Below the pieces are notes generated by a model that searched no databases, was not told the DNA's origin, and saw only the letters and a program-made list of their open reading frames with translations. DNA of 64,000 bases, taken from positions 1 to 64,000 of the forward strand of contig NZ_SLYA01000007.1 of NCBI RefSeq assembly GCF_004340965.1, read 5' to 3'. The number at the start of each line of letters is the position of its first letter. The stretch's first letter is position 1. This stretch comes from Sphingomonas sp. PP-CE-1A-559 (lineage in GTDB: Bacteria; Pseudomonadota; Alphaproteobacteria; Sphingomonadales; Sphingomonadaceae). The translations under genes were made by a program, and so were the position numbers. Positions 19,206 through 29,016 of this stretch are shown here, in pieces.

Positions 19206-20798
19206 TCAGGCTGACGCCAGCGCGAAATCCTTGAAGCGTTCGCGTAGGGCGGTTTTCAGTAGCTTGCCCGTGGCGGTGTGCGGCAGGTCGTCGACGAAGA
19301 CGATCGCGTCGGGGAGCCACCATTTCGCAACGTACTCGGCCAGGTGGTCGCGAATCTCGGCTTCTCCGACGTTGCTGCCGGGTTTGCGGACGACCAGCAG
19401 CAGCGGGCGCTCGTCCCACTTGGGGTGGTGGATGCCGATCGCCGCCGCCTCCGCCACGCCCGGACAGCCGACCGCCGCGTTCTCGAGATCGACCGAGCTG
19501 ATCCATTCGCCGCCGGACTTGATGACGTCCTTCGAGCGGTCGGTAATTTGCATCGTGCCGTCCGCATGCAGCATCGCGACGTCGCCGGTGTCGAACCAGG
19601 ATTCACCGTCAACCGCGTCCTCGTCGGCGCCGAAATAGCGTTGGACTACCCAGGGGCCCCTCACCTGCAACCGGCCGGCGACCTTGCCGTCGCGGGCTAG
19701 CACCGTGCCTTCGTCGTCGATAATGCGGAGTTCTATGCCGAAGGGGACGCTGCCCTGCTTGCCGACGAGGTCCAGCTTTTCCTCATGGCTCATGTCCTCC
19801 CAGTGTGGGGGCGCGAAGCCGGCGGTGCCAATCGGCGAGGTCTCGGTCATGCCCCAGAGGTGCTTCACCGTGGCGCCCATGCCCATGATCCGCTCGATCA
19901 TCGCGCGCGGCGCGGCCGAGCCGCCGATCGTGACCAGTTTCAGATACGCGGGCGCGTCGCCGGTCGCTTCCATGTGGCCGAACATCGCTAGCCATACGGT
20001 CGGCACGCCGGCGGAATGCGTGACCTTCTCGTCGTTCATCAGGCGGCACAGCACGGCCGGATCGTTGACCGCGGAATAGACCACTTTCGCCCCCGACAGC
20101 GCGCAGGCGAACGGCAGGCCCCAGGCGGCGGCATGGAACATCGGCACGACCGGCAGCACGACAGCATTGGGAGAAAGATCGAACACCCACGGCGCGACCT
20201 CGGCCATCGCGTGGATCAGCGTCGAGCGGTGCGTATAGAGCACGCCCTTCGGATTGCCGGTGGTGCCGCTGGTGTAGCAGAGCATGCAAGGCTCGCGCTC
20301 GGGGCCTTCGACCCATTCATAGTCACCGTCCTCGGCGTCGAGCAGCGCCTGGAAGCCGTCGGGGCCGAGATCGTCGAAGCAGACGTAATGCCGAATGCTG
20401 GTCCATTGCGCGCGGAGGCGATCGACGAGCGGCTGGAACGCCTTGTCGTAGAGCATCACGCGGTCTTCGGCGTGGTTGGCGATGTAGACGAGTTGTTCGT
20501 CGAACAGCCGCGGGTTGATCGTGTGGATCACGCCGCCCATGCCGATCGTGCCGTACCAGGCGACGAGGTGGTGCGCGTGGTTCATCGCCAGCGTCGCGAC
20601 CCGGTCGCCGGGCGCTACGCCTAGCTTTTCGAGCGCTTGAGCCAGTTTGCGGGCGTCGCGCGCGATACCCGCCCAGTTGATGCGCGTCTCGCGACCGTCG
20701 GCCCAGTAGCTGACGAGTTCCCTCGCGCCATGCTCTCTCGCCGCGTGGTCGATCAGGCGGGGAACACGAAGCTCGAAATCCTGCATTCCACCAAGCAT
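19206..20798 (-). CDS. Medium/long-chain acyl-CoA ligase (AMP-forming)
   Basis: A 530-residue adenylate-forming enzyme that activates a fatty acid with ATP and CoA. The AMP-binding loop is [18 protein letters not shown], followed by WGMTETSP and the hinge segment [20 protein letters not shown]; the catalytic Lys is in HTATGKLLK near the C terminus. The overall pattern resembles AlkK-like ligases, so medium-chain acids are plausible, but the substrate is not proven. The ATG at 20798 follows GGGAG at seven bases. It begins 19 bases after dnaE, so it is probably co-transcribed with it, an odd functional pairing. Confidence 0.9.
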   Translation of the reverse strand: MLGGMQDFELRVPRLIDHAAREHGARELVSYWADGRETRINWAGIARDARKLAQALEKLGVAPGDRVATLAMNHAHHLVAWYGTIGMGGVIHTINPRLFDEQLVYIANHAEDRVMLYDKAFQPLVDRLRAQWTSIRHYVCFDDLGPDGFQALLDAEDGDYEWVEGPEREPCMLCYTSGTTGNPKGVLYTHRSTLIHAMAEVAPWVFDLSPNAVVLPVVPMFHAAAWGLPFACALSGAKVVYSAVNDPAVLCRLMNDEKVTHSAGVPTVWLAMFGHMEATGDAPAYLKLVTIGGSAAPRAMIERIMGMGATVKHLWGMTETSPIGTAGFAPPHWEDMSHEEKLDLVGKQGSVPFGIELRIIDDEGTVLARDGKVAGRLQVRGPWVVQRYFGADEDAVDGESWFDTGDVAMLHADGTMQITDRSKDVIKSGGEWISSVDLENAAVGCPGVAEAAAIGIHHPKWDERPLLLVVRKPGSNVGEAEIRDHLAEYVAKWWLPDAIVFVDDLPHTATGKLLKTALRERFKDFALASA

Positions 20799-20817
20799 TC
20801 TCGCTCTCCCAAGCTCG

Positions 20818-23800
20818 TTATCCGACTAGAGCGAGCCTCGTTTCCGAGGTCTTCATCTCCACCTTGGCGACACCGTGCAACGACTCGATGTGCTCGACAA
20901 GCTCTCCGTCGAGGAGGAAGTCGCGACCCAGCAGGATGCAGACCTCGCCGTCGGGCAGTTGCGCACGGACTCGCACCTCGCCTCGCGCGCCGCGATGCTC
21001 GGCCAAAAGCGATGCGAGGCCGGCGAAGGCGGTCATGTCGGAGATCGTCACGACCACCTGGAAGCGTGCCAAGTTGGCGAGGCCTTCGAACGGCTGGATG
21101 CGCTTGATGCTGACGCGCGGCGTGTCCTCGCCGGGCTTGCGATCGAGCTCGACGGTAATGAGCCCGCAGCCGCCGGCCTTTGCCGCTTCCTCCAGATCCT
21201 TCGAGACCTGGTCGTCGAAGCAGGTCGCCATGAACTGGCCACTCGCGTCGGAGCATTGCGCCATCATGAAGCGCTTGCCGCGCGCGGAAGTGCGGTAGCG
21301 GGCGTCCTCGACCAGCACCGCCATCGTCGCGCCGGCGCGGCTGCCGTCGTCGGGGATATTGAGCTCCGACAGCGCGGTGTAGGCGCGGGCGCCATGGCTG
21401 ACCGCGATATGGCGGTGACGATCGACCGGGTGCGCGGAGAAATAGAAGCCGAACGCCTCCTTCTCCTGATCCATGCGCTGGCTGAGCGTCCAGCGGACCG
21501 ATGGCGGCAGCTTGATCGCGTCGCCGGCGGGTTCGGCGTCCCCGAACAGGCCGCCCTGCCCGCTGGTCTTCTGTTCGTGCGTGCGCGCGGCGATCGCGAG
21601 GATCGTCTCGGCGGTGGCGTGGATGCCGGCGCGGTTCTGATCGAGGCCGTCGAAGGCACCGGCGGCGGCGAGCGTTTCGAGCTGGCGCTTGTTGAGCAGG
21701 CGCGGGTCGACTCGCTTGGCGAGGTCGTCGAGGCCGGCGAACGGGCCGTTCTGGACACGCTCGACGATGAGCTTTTCCATCGCGCCTTCGCCGACCGATT
21801 TCAGTGCGCCGAGGGCATAGCGGACGGCGAGGTTGTTCTCCTCGACGTCGGGCAGTACCTCGACGTCGAACTCGGCCTGGCTTGCGTTGATGCAGGGCGG
21901 CAGCGCGGTGATCCCGAGACGGCGCATGTCGTCGGTGAAGATCGCGAGCTTGTCGGTCTGGTGCAGATCGTAGCACATCGAGGCGGCGAAGAATTCGTGC
22001 GGGTGGTGCGCCTTCAGCCACGCGGTCTGGTACGCGAGCAGCGCGTAAGCCGCGGCGTGGCTCTTGTTGAAGCCGTAGCCGGCAAACTTGTCGATCAAGT
22101 CGAACAGCGCGTTCGCCTCGGCCTTCTTGATGCCGTTGACGCTCAGGCAACCCTCGACGAAGCCCGCGCGCTGCGCGTCCATCTCGGCCTTCACCTTCTT
22201 GCCCATCGCGCGGCGCAGCAGATCGGCGCCGCCGAGCGAGAAGCCCGCCAGCACCTGGGCTGCCTGCATGACCTGTTCCTGGTAGACGAAGATCCCGTAG
22301 GTCTCCGCCAGGATCGGTTCGAGCAGCGGGTGCGGGTAGTCGATCGCCTCGGTGCCGTTCTTGCGGCGGCCGAACGACGGGATGTTGTCCATCGGGCCCG
22401 GTCGATAGAGCGACACGAGCGCGATGATATCGCCGAAATTGGACGGGCGGACGGCGGACAGCGTGCGGCGCATGCCCTCCGACTCAAGCTGGAACACGCC
22501 GACCGTGTCGCCCTTTTGCAGGAGCGCGTAGACGCCGGTGTCGTCCCATTCGAGCGCGTCGAGATCGACGGTCAGGCCGCGCTTGGCGAGCAGTTGCACC
22601 GCCTTCTGCAACACAGACAGCGTCTTGAGCCCGAGGAAATCGAACTTCACCAGGCCCGCGCCTTCGACATATTTCATGTCGAACTGCGTGACGGGCATGT
22701 CGGAGCGCGGATCGCGGTAGAGCGGGACGAGCTGTGCGAGCGGGCGGTCGCCGATGACCACGCCGGCGGCGTGGGTGGAGGAGTGGCGAGGCAGGCCCTC
22801 CAGCTTCATTGCCAGATCGAGCAGCTTCCGGACGCCGTTGTCGTTGGCATATTCCTTCGCGAGTTCGCCGACGCCGTTCAGCGCGCGCTCCAACGTCCAG
22901 GGATCGGTCGGGTGGTTGGGGACAAGCTTCGCCAGCCGGTCGATCTGGCCGTAGCTCATCTGCAACACGCGGCCGGTGTCCTTGAGCACCGCGCGCGCCT
23001 TCAGCTTCCCGAAGGTGATGATCTGCGCGACCTGATCGCGGCCGTATTTCTCCTGGACGTAGCGAATCACCTCGACACGGCGGGTTTCGCAGAAATCGAT
23101 GTCGAAATCGGGCATCGACACGCGTTCCGGGTTCAGGAAGCGCTCGAACAGCAGGCCCAGTTTGATCGGGTCGAGATCGGTGATCGTCAGCGACCAGGCG
23201 ACGACCGAGCCTGCGCCCGAACCACGGCCCGGGCCGACCGGGATGTCGTGGTCCTTCGCCCATTTGATGAAGTCGGCGACGATCAGGAAGTAGCCTGGGA
23301 AGCCCATCTGGACGATCACGTCGACCTCGAACGCGAGCCGCTTGCGGTACACGTCGCGCCAGCCGTCTTCGCCTTCGCCGTGGAGTTCGGCGATGCGGGC
23401 GAGGCGGGCTTCGAGACCGGCTTCGGCGTCGTCGCGGAGGAGCTTTGCCTCACCCTCGATGTCACCGGCTAGGCTGGGGAGGATCGGCTTCCGATACGGT
23501 GCCATCACCGCGCAGCGCTGCGCGACGACGAGCGTGTTGGCGATCGCCTCGGGCAGGTCGGCGAACATCTCGTGCATGACCGGCGCGGGCTTCATCCAGG
23601 CTTCGGGACAGCTGCGGATGCGGTCCTCGGTCTCGACATAGGTCGAGTGCGCGATGCAGAGCATGGCGTCGTGCGCGTCGCCGAATGCGCTCTCGGTGAA
23701 GCAGCACGGATTGGTCGCGACCAGCGGCAGGTTGCGCTCATAGGCGATGTCGATGAGGTCCGTTTCGGCCGCCGTCTCGATCGCGTCGTTGCGGCGCGAG

Positions 23801-24318
23801 AGTTCGATGTAGAGGCGGTCGCCGAACAGCCCTTGCAGGCGATCGAGATAGGCGCGGGCGCGGGCGGGCTGGCCTTCCGCGAACAGACGGGCGAGGCCGC
23901 CTTCGCCGCCTGCGGTGAGCGCGATCAGGCCGTCGGTGTGGCGTTCTAGTGCGGCGAAGTCGACGTGCGCGGGCATCTCGATCGGGCGGTCGAGATGCGC
24001 CATCGAGACGAGCGCGCAGAGATTGTCGTAGCCGGTCATGGTCTGCGCGTAGAGCGCGAGCCAGTCGAACTGCGTCGCGACGCCGTCGGGCATGTCGGGA
24101 CGGCCGACGCCGAGCATCACGCCGATGATCGGCTGGACGCCATCCTTCTTGGCGGCGTCGGAATAGGCCATCGCGGCGTAGAGCCCGTTGCGATCGGTCA
24201 GCGCGGCGGCGGGAAAGCCCAGCGCGCGCGCCTGCTTGGCGATTGCCTTGGGATCGATGGCGCCGTCGAGCATGGTGTAGCAGGAGAAAACGCGGAGGGG
24301 GACGTAACCGGAATGCAT
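20818..24318 (-). CDS. dnaE: DNA polymerase III alpha subunit
   Basis: A 1166-residue replicative polymerase catalytic subunit. An N-terminal PHP domain (residues 1-280) is followed by the C-family palm with the catalytic aspartates in MPDFDIDFCE, then the tandem helix-hairpin-helix region with KSHAAAYALLAYQTAWLK and a C-terminal OB fold. In the PHP domain the first metal motif HSxYS reads FSCYT, so the phosphoesterase site is degenerate and proofreading must come from a separate epsilon subunit. The start MHSGYVPLRV at 24318 matches family starts, though no clear Shine-Dalgarno precedes it. Confidence 0.95.
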   Translation of the reverse strand: MHSGYVPLRVFSCYTMLDGAIDPKAIAKQARALGFPAAALTDRNGLYAAMAYSDAAKKDGVQPIIGVMLGVGRPDMPDGVATQFDWLALYAQTMTGYDNLCALVSMAHLDRPIEMPAHVDFAALERHTDGLIALTAGGEGGLARLFAEGQPARARAYLDRLQGLFGDRLYIELSRRNDAIETAAETDLIDIAYERNLPLVATNPCCFTESAFGDAHDAMLCIAHSTYVETEDRIRSCPEAWMKPAPVMHEMFADLPEAIANTLVVAQRCAVMAPYRKPILPSLAGDIEGEAKLLRDDAEAGLEARLARIAELHGEGEDGWRDVYRKRLAFEVDVIVQMGFPGYFLIVADFIKWAKDHDIPVGPGRGSGAGSVVAWSLTITDLDPIKLGLLFERFLNPERVSMPDFDIDFCETRRVEVIRYVQEKYGRDQVAQIITFGKLKARAVLKDTGRVLQMSYGQIDRLAKLVPNHPTDPWTLERALNGVGELAKEYANDNGVRKLLDLAMKLEGLPRHSSTHAAGVVIGDRPLAQLVPLYRDPRSDMPVTQFDMKYVEGAGLVKFDFLGLKTLSVLQKAVQLLAKRGLTVDLDALEWDDTGVYALLQKGDTVGVFQLESEGMRRTLSAVRPSNFGDIIALVSLYRPGPMDNIPSFGRRKNGTEAIDYPHPLLEPILAETYGIFVYQEQVMQAAQVLAGFSLGGADLLRRAMGKKVKAEMDAQRAGFVEGCLSVNGIKKAEANALFDLIDKFAGYGFNKSHAAAYALLAYQTAWLKAHHPHEFFAASMCYDLHQTDKLAIFTDDMRRLGITALPPCINASQAEFDVEVLPDVEENNLAVRYALGALKSVGEGAMEKLIVERVQNGPFAGLDDLAKRVDPRLLNKRQLETLAAAGAFDGLDQNRAGIHATAETILAIAARTHEQKTSGQGGLFGDAEPAGDAIKLPPSVRWTLSQRMDQEKEAFGFYFSAHPVDRHRHIAVSHGARAYTALSELNIPDDGSRAGATMAVLVEDARYRTSARGKRFMMAQCSDASGQFMATCFDDQVSKDLEEAAKAGGCGLITVELDRKPGEDTPRVSIKRIQPFEGLANLARFQVVVTISDMTAFAGLASLLAEHRGARGEVRVRAQLPDGEVCILLGRDFLLDGELVEHIESLHGVAKVEMKTSETRLALVG

Positions 24319-24424
24319 CGACCGGAGGTAGGCGCTGCGGTGCGATTCGACCAGCGCCGTTGAGTCCGATCGGAACCGCGGACACGACGAGCCGTTGCGG
24401 CGGGGACTTCTGGGAGCATTATAC

Positions 24425-25018
24425 ATGACCGATCCACGCGGGCACTTTGCCGATACCGAAACCACGGCTGCGGGGACGCCTCGTGCGGGGGCCGGCTGGG
24501 GGTGGATCCTGGCCTACGGCGTGCTGTCGGTGGTGCTCGGGATCATGGCGTTCGCATCGCCGTTTTCCGCGACCTATGCCGCGACTCTGGTGATCGGGGC
24601 GTTCCTGATTGCGGCCGGGATCGTGTCGATCGTGTCGGGGTTTGCCGGCAAGGGACACGAAGGGCGCGGCTACGCGATCGGGTTTGGGCTGGTGTCGCTG
24701 GTGATCGGGCTGATCATGGCGTTCGAGCCGGCGACGGGCGCGATCTCGCTGACGTTGCTGATTGCGGTTTGGCTGGGTGTGCGCGGCGCGTTGGAGATCG
24801 GGCTTGGCGCGCGGTTTCGGCGGGGCATGGGGCTGATGATCGCGCTGGGTGTGGTGAACATACTGCTGGCGGTGATCGTGTTGGCGACGCTGCCTTGGTC
24901 GGCGTTGACGTTGCCGGGGTATGTGCTGGGGATCAGCTTCCTGTTTGGCGGGGTGACTTCGGTTGCTTCGGCCCTCGCGCACAAGAAGGGCGCACCGGCG
25001 TTTTCGGTGACCGCCTGA
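24425..25018 (+). CDS. HdeD-family (DUF308) membrane protein
   Basis: A 197-residue inner-membrane protein with six hydrophobic helices in two triplets, the DUF308/HdeD pattern (E. coli HdeD is linked to acid resistance at high density). GWGWILAYGVLSVVLGIMAF opens the first helix. The start MTDPRGHF at 24425 is chosen over an upstream in-frame ATG because it begins the soluble N-terminal tail of the family. It is divergent from dnaE. The role here is unknown. Confidence 0.8.
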   Translation: MTDPRGHFADTETTAAGTPRAGAGWGWILAYGVLSVVLGIMAFASPFSATYAATLVIGAFLIAAGIVSIVSGFAGKGHEGRGYAIGFGLVSLVIGLIMAFEPATGAISLTLLIAVWLGVRGALEIGLGARFRRGMGLMIALGVVNILLAVIVLATLPWSALTLPGYVLGISFLFGGVTSVASALAHKKGAPAFSVTA

Positions 25019-25036
25019 CTTTCCCCGCGAACTGCT

Positions 25037-25091
25037 TGTTCTCCCGCGAAGGCGGGAGTCCAGTCTGGGCCCCCGCCTTCGCGGGGGAACA
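25037..25091. repeat. Palindromic repeat, family 1
   Basis: About 55 bases: TGTTCTCCCGCGAAGGCGGG...CCCGCCTTCGCGGGGGAACA, two imperfectly complementary arms. Other copies are at 30839, 32583, 36603 and 58622. Confidence 0.9.
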
Positions 25092-25131
25092 CGCTACGTT
25101 GGGATGCTTGGCCTCTCCTCGCGAGAAAGCG

Positions 25132-25237
25132 CCACCCCGGCGAAGGCCGGGGCCCAATTGGTGAGGTTGCAGTAACGGAGCGCAGCGGTCTTCACCGCCG
25201 TCCCCCAATTGGGCCCCGGCCTTCGCCGGGGTGGTGG
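25132..25237. repeat. Palindromic repeat, family 2
   Basis: About 105 bases with outer arms CACCCCGGCGAAGGCCGGGG and CCCCGGCCTTCGCCGGGGTG, inner CCCAATTGG / CCAATTGGG and a partly conserved loop (GTAACGGAGCG). Copies are at 32441 and, inverted, at 45818. It lies downstream of the HdeD-family gene and of the convergent gpx. Confidence 0.9.
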
Positions 25238-25259
25238 TGTGGGGTGGTGCCCCTGTGGG

Positions 25260-25739
25260 TTAGAGCAGCTTCTCGATATCCTTGCGGATGTCCTCGGGCT
25301 TGGTCGTCGGGGCGTAGCGGTCCACCACCGCCCCATCGCGACCGACAAGGAACTTGGTGAAGTTCCACTTGATCGCCTTCGACCCGAGCACGCCCGGCGC
25401 GTCGGACTTCAGCCGCTCGAACAGCGGGTCGGCCCCTGCCCCGTTGACGTCGATCTTCGCGAAGACCGGGAACGTCACGTCGTAGGTCAGCGTGCAGAAA
25501 TTGGCGATCTCCGCCGCGTCGCCGGGTTCCTGCCCGCCAAACTGGTTGCACGGGAACGCGAGGACTTCGAAACCCCGATCGGCATAGTCACGATGGAGTG
25601 CTTCGAGGCCGTCATATTGGGGGGTGAAGCCGCATTTTGAGGCGGTGTTGACGATCAACAGCACCTTGCCGCGGTGGGGTTCGAGCGAAGTCGCTGTGCC
25701 GTCGGCGTTTTTTACGGTGAAGTCGGTGATCGCGGTCAT
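25260..25739 (-). CDS. Glutathione peroxidase family thiol peroxidase
   Basis: A 159-residue thioredoxin-fold peroxidase that reduces hydroperoxides. NTASKCGFT holds the peroxidatic residue as cysteine, not selenocysteine; FPCNQFGGQEPG supplies the Gln and the candidate resolving Cys, and WNFTKFLV the Trp and Asn of the catalytic tetrad. The short length and Cys form suggest thioredoxin as the likely reductant. The ATG at 25737-25739 overlaps the stop of the upstream acetyltransferase gene by four bases; the open frame further upstream belongs to that gene's shadow. Confidence 0.93.
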   Translation of the reverse strand: MTAITDFTVKNADGTATSLEPHRGKVLLIVNTASKCGFTPQYDGLEALHRDYADRGFEVLAFPCNQFGGQEPGDAAEIANFCTLTYDVTFPVFAKIDVNGAGADPLFERLKSDAPGVLGSKAIKWNFTKFLVGRDGAVVDRYAPTTKPEDIRKDIEKLL

Positions 25740-26332
25740 GGGCGGTCCTCGTTTCGCGCGAGCAGATACGTCAGGTTCTGACGCACGCCGGGCCATTCGT
25801 GGCGGAGGATGCTGTAGACGACCGTGTCGCGCAAGCGGCCGTCGGCCATCACTTGGTGCCCGCGCAGTATGCCGTCGCGCTTGGCGCCTAGGCGTTCGAT
25901 CGCGCGTTGAGAGTTCTTGTTGAGCGAGTCGGTGCGAATCTGGACGCATTCGCAGCCGAGTGATTCGAAGGCGTGGGTCAGCAGCATCAGCTTGGCTTCG
26001 GTGTTGACGCCGGAGCGCTGTACGGACTTGGCGTAGAAGGTGCCGCCGATCTCGACTCGCTTGTTGCCCTCGTTCATCCGCATGAAGCGCGTGGTGCCGA
26101 CGACGGTCCCGCCGGCCACCACCGCAAACAGTCGCGCCCGCCCGAAGTCCTGTTCGCGCAACGCGGCGTCGAGCCAGCGGTCGGGTGCCTTCATCATCGC
26201 GACGTTGGCGTAGAATGTGTCCCACAAATTGTCCGCCGACGCGGCCGCGACCAGCGCGTCCATGTCGTCGGCAACCAGCGGACGAAGCGTGACGTGACGC
26301 CCGGTCAGCGTCGGCGTCTCGCCCCAGGTCAC
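25736..26332 (-). CDS. GNAT acetyltransferase (RimJ/RimL type)
   Basis: A 198-residue acetyl-CoA-dependent N-acetyltransferase. It starts [16 protein letters not shown], the usual RimJ/RimL opening, and contains the Arg/Gly-type acetyl-CoA segment followed by [20 protein letters not shown], the conserved C-terminal motif. The substrate may be a protein N terminus or a small amine; it is not predictable. It sits between lolD and gpx with four-base overlaps on both sides. Confidence 0.88.
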   Translation of the reverse strand: MTWGETPTLTGRHVTLRPLVADDMDALVAAASADNLWDTFYANVAMMKAPDRWLDAALREQDFGRARLFAVVAGGTVVGTTRFMRMNEGNKRVEIGGTFYAKSVQRSGVNTEAKLMLLTHAFESLGCECVQIRTDSLNKNSQRAIERLGAKRDGILRGHQVMADGRLRDTVVYSILRHEWPGVRQNLTYLLARNEDRP

Positions 26333-27042
26333 GCTAGGCGTCCCTCGTGCAGTCGCAGCACGCGGTCCATGCGGGCCGCGAGCCGCTCGTTGTGCGTCGC
26401 GACCACCGCCGCGGTGCCCTGTTCGCGGACCAGACGGATGAACTCAGCGAAGACGATGTCGGCGGTATGCTCGTCGAGGTTGCCGGTCGGCTCGTCCGCC
26501 AGCACCAGCGCGGGCTTGTTGGCAAGCGCGCGGGCGACCGCAACGCGCTGTTGCTCACCGCCGGAGAGCTGGCTCGGGCGGTGCGTCAGGCGGTGGCCGA
26601 GACCGAGTTGCGTCAACAACTGCGCGGCGCGCGCGTCCGCCTCGGCCCGCGTCGCACCGTGGACGAGTTGCGGGAGGACGACGTTCTCGGTCGCGTTGAA
26701 GTCCGGCAGCAGGTGGTGGAACTGATAGACGAAGCCGAGGCTGTCGCGGCGCACCACGGTCCGCTCATGCGCGTTGAGCTTGGCCGCCTCGGTGCCCGCG
26801 ATCCTGATCGATCCCTGAAAGCCGCCCTCGAGCAGGCCCACGGCTTGCAACAGAGTCGACTTGCCCGAGCCCGACGGCCCGAGCAGCGCGACGATCTCGC
26901 CCGGTGCGATCGCGAGGTCGACGCCGCGCAGGACGTCGATCGTCGCGCCACCCTGCGTGAAGCTCTTGGTCAGCCCGCTGGTCTGGAGGACGTAATCGTC
27001 GAACTTCTCGATCTGGCGATCGATTTTGAGGCCTTCATTCAT
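26329..27042 (-). CDS. lolD: Lipoprotein release ABC transporter ATPase LolD
   Basis: A 237-residue ATPase that powers extraction of outer-membrane lipoproteins from the inner membrane. Walker [10 protein letters not shown], signature [15 protein letters not shown], Walker [13 protein letters not shown] and the switch His in ATHNERLA are all present. It overlaps the downstream acetyltransferase gene by four bases and the upstream permease gene by eight, confirming an operon and a functional pairing with the permease. Confidence 0.95.
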   Translation of the reverse strand: MNEGLKIDRQIEKFDDYVLQTSGLTKSFTQGGATIDVLRGVDLAIAPGEIVALLGPSGSGKSTLLQAVGLLEGGFQGSIRIAGTEAAKLNAHERTVVRRDSLGFVYQFHHLLPDFNATENVVLPQLVHGATRAEADARAAQLLTQLGLGHRLTHRPSQLSGGEQQRVAVARALANKPALVLADEPTGNLDEHTADIVFAEFIRLVREQGTAAVVATHNERLAARMDRVLRLHEGRLA

Positions 27043-28285
27043 AACGCAGCACCTGCACGGGGTCGGTACTCGCCGCTTTCCAGGCCGGATAGAGCGTTGC
27101 GAGGAAGCTGAAGACGAGCGCCATCAGCGCGATCACGACGATCTCGACGGGGTCGGTCTTCGACGGGAGTTCGGTCAGATAGCGGATCGACGGATCCCAC
27201 AAATTCTGGCCGGTGAGGAGCTGGACGAAGTTCACGACGCCCTGTCGGTAGAACAGGAAGATGAAGCCGAGCACGAGGCCCGCGACCGTGCCGAGCGCCC
27301 CGATGGTGGTGCCGACGACGATGAAGATCCGCATCATCGAGCCGCGCGTCGCGCCCATCGTCCGCAGGATCGCGATGTCGCGCGTCTTGGCGCGGACCAG
27401 CATGATCAGCGACGAGAGGATGTTGAACACCGCGACCAGGATGATGATCGACAGCACGGTGAACATCGCGACGCGCTCGACCGCGAGTGCCTCGAACAGC
27501 TGGGCGTTCATCGTCCGCCAATCGGCGATCACCGCGTTGCCGCCGATCTTGTCCGCGAGCGGCTTCAGGATCTCGCCGACGCGGTCCGCGTCGACCGTCT
27601 TCAGCTCGACCATGCCGGCGGCGTCGCCCATCAGGAGGAGCGTCTGCGCGTCCTCGATCGGCATGATGATGTACGCCTTGTCGTAATCATAGACGCCGAT
27701 CTCGAAGATCGCGCCGACCGTGTAGCTGACGATCCGCGGGACCGTGCCGAACGGCGTCGTCTGGCCCTGCGGGCTGAACAGCGAAATCTCCGAACCGACC
27801 TGCGCACCGAGCGATTCGGCGAGCCGCGAGCCGATAGCGATCCGGCCGGACCCTTGCGTGATCGACTGGAGCGAACCCATCACGACCTTGTTGCTGATCG
27901 TCGAATTGCGGCGGATGTCGTCGACACGCATCCCGCGCACCAGCACCGCCTCGGCACGGCCGTTATAGGTAGCGGCGAGCGGCTGTTCGATCAGCGGCAG
28001 CGCGCTGGTGACGCCCGGCGTCTTCTGCGCCTGCGCGACGATCTCGCGCCAGTCGGGGAGCCGGTTGCCGACGCCCTGCACCACCGCATGGCCGTTGAGC
28101 CCGACGATCTTGTCGAACAGCTCGGCGCGAAAGCCGTTCATCACGCTCATCACGATCACCAGCGCGGCGACGCCGAGCATGACCGCGACCAGGCTGATCG
28201 AGGCGACGAGGAAGATGAACGCCTCACCCTTGCCCGGCAGCAGATAGCGGCGGGCTATCATCCGTTCGTAGCGGGACAGGATCAT
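27035..28285 (-). CDS. lolC: Lipoprotein release ABC transporter permease LolC/LolE
   Basis: A 416-residue MacB/FtsX-type permease that works with LolD. One helix near residues 22-50 is followed by a large periplasmic domain (about 50-265) and three helices at the C terminus; [14 protein letters not shown] is the coupling-helix motif of LolC/LolE. Only one permease gene is present, so it probably forms a homodimer, as in many alphaproteobacteria (sometimes called LolF). The start [16 protein letters not shown] at 28285 is the conserved one; the open frame upstream is not coding. Confidence 0.93.
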   Translation of the reverse strand: MILSRYERMIARRYLLPGKGEAFIFLVASISLVAVMLGVAALVIVMSVMNGFRAELFDKIVGLNGHAVVQGVGNRLPDWREIVAQAQKTPGVTSALPLIEQPLAATYNGRAEAVLVRGMRVDDIRRNSTISNKVVMGSLQSITQGSGRIAIGSRLAESLGAQVGSEISLFSPQGQTTPFGTVPRIVSYTVGAIFEIGVYDYDKAYIIMPIEDAQTLLLMGDAAGMVELKTVDADRVGEILKPLADKIGGNAVIADWRTMNAQLFEALAVERVAMFTVLSIIILVAVFNILSSLIMLVRAKTRDIAILRTMGATRGSMMRIFIVVGTTIGALGTVAGLVLGFIFLFYRQGVVNFVQLLTGQNLWDPSIRYLTELPSKTDPVEIVVIALMALVFSFLATLYPAWKAASTDPVQVLRYE

Positions 28286-28655
28286 GGGCGGCCAGGTTCG
28301 ATCGTTAGGGATAGAGTGCAGCGGCTCTAGGACGCGGCCCGTTGCGAGGCAACTGTCGGGCCGGTTCTGAGGCCGGTGCGTGGCGGTGTGCTCGGCGTGC
28401 GGCGCCCCCCTCGTCCAGGGCCGGGTCAGTCCCGATCCGGAGGTGTCTAGATTGGTCTGTTGCGTAATCGCCACAGGCGCAGTTCAATCGTGAGCCGCCT
28501 CGCGCAAAGACCGTGACAAAATCCACGGACATAACTAGCAACAAACTCGCTGAGACACAGGCAACGGCCGTGGTTCGGGGACTGCTTTTCCGCTCCGTCG
28601 CAAGACGAGATGCGAGAGCAAAAAAATGGGGGCTGACGAGCGATCGTCACGCAGG
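28286..28655. other. Intergenic stretch upstream of lolC, no gene seen
   Basis: Together with the following 360 bases this gap between lolC and rsgA is the longest apparently gene-free stretch. A GTG-started 84-codon frame (28513-28767) has no ribosome binding site and an unconvincing composition, and I do not call it. The region should contain the lolC promoter; no clear boxes stand out. A small RNA ending at the hairpin at 28656 is possible. Confidence 0.4.
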
Positions 28656-28687
28656 CGCCCGGATCGGCAACGGTCCGGGCGTTTGCT
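28656..28687 (+). terminator. Hairpin with T-rich tail in the lolC-rsgA gap
   Basis: CGCCCGGA (28656-28663) pairs perfectly with TCCGGGCG (28674-28681), followed by TTTGCTT. It looks like a terminator for + strand transcription, yet no + strand gene lies upstream, so it may end an unannotated small RNA. Confidence 0.4.
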
Positions 28688-28827
28688 TGTCCGGCATAGT
28701 TCACCGCAGCGATCTATACTTTGAAACATCTTCGTTTGCTGCCTACCCAATGCCGTCGAGCCAATAACGACAGTCTCTAGGGCTAATCGATATTCAGCTT
28801 GAGGCGCGCCGGTCCTAAAACCACTCA

Positions 28828-28920
28828 GTCACCCCGGACTCGTTCCGGGGCCCACCGTTCCGCAAGCTAAATTCTATCGATTTTGCGGCACCGTGGATGC
28901 CGGAACCAGTCCGGCATGAC
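28828..28920. repeat. Palindromic repeat, family 6
   Basis: Arms GTCACCCCGGACTCG-TTCCGGGG and CCGGAACCAGTCCGGCATGAC flank an A/T-rich centre, with the inner pair TTCCGCAA / TTTTGCGGCA. It is the only copy of this type in the window and is similar to widespread alphaproteobacterial intergenic palindromes. Confidence 0.75.
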
Positions 28921-28988
28921 AGGAAAAGCGCTGACCTAGCGCCTCAAGCCGAATGTCGATCCGTCCAAGTTCTCATCCGGTGGACATC

Positions 28989-29014
28989 GCCGGGATGCCC
29001 AACGGCATCCCGGC
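28989..29014 (-). terminator. Hairpin 3' of rsgA
   Basis: An 11-bp perfect stem GCCGGGATGCC (28989-28999) with GGCATCCCGGC (29004-29014) sits two bases after the rsgA stop. There is no T-run on the minus strand, so it may stabilise the mRNA end more than terminate. Confidence 0.45.
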
Positions 29015-29016
29015 CG

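Noticed and set aside
20875..23472. An 865-codon open frame on the + strand opposite dnaE
   Set aside because: It is the antisense shadow of a conserved DNA polymerase gene in GC-rich DNA; the protein is Arg/Val/Leu-rich without motifs and lacks a ribosome binding site.
25132..25237. CRISPR-like repeats among the palindromes
   Set aside because: The repeats are isolated, of several families and not regularly spaced, and no cas genes are present.
25019..25259. Terminators of the HdeD-family gene and gpx
   Set aside because: The stems here are members of dispersed repeat families without T-runs, so they are listed as repeats rather than terminators.
28513..28767. An 84-codon GTG-started frame in the lolC-rsgA gap
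   Set aside because: No ribosome binding site, no hydrophobic or domain pattern, and a terminator-like hairpin lies in its middle.
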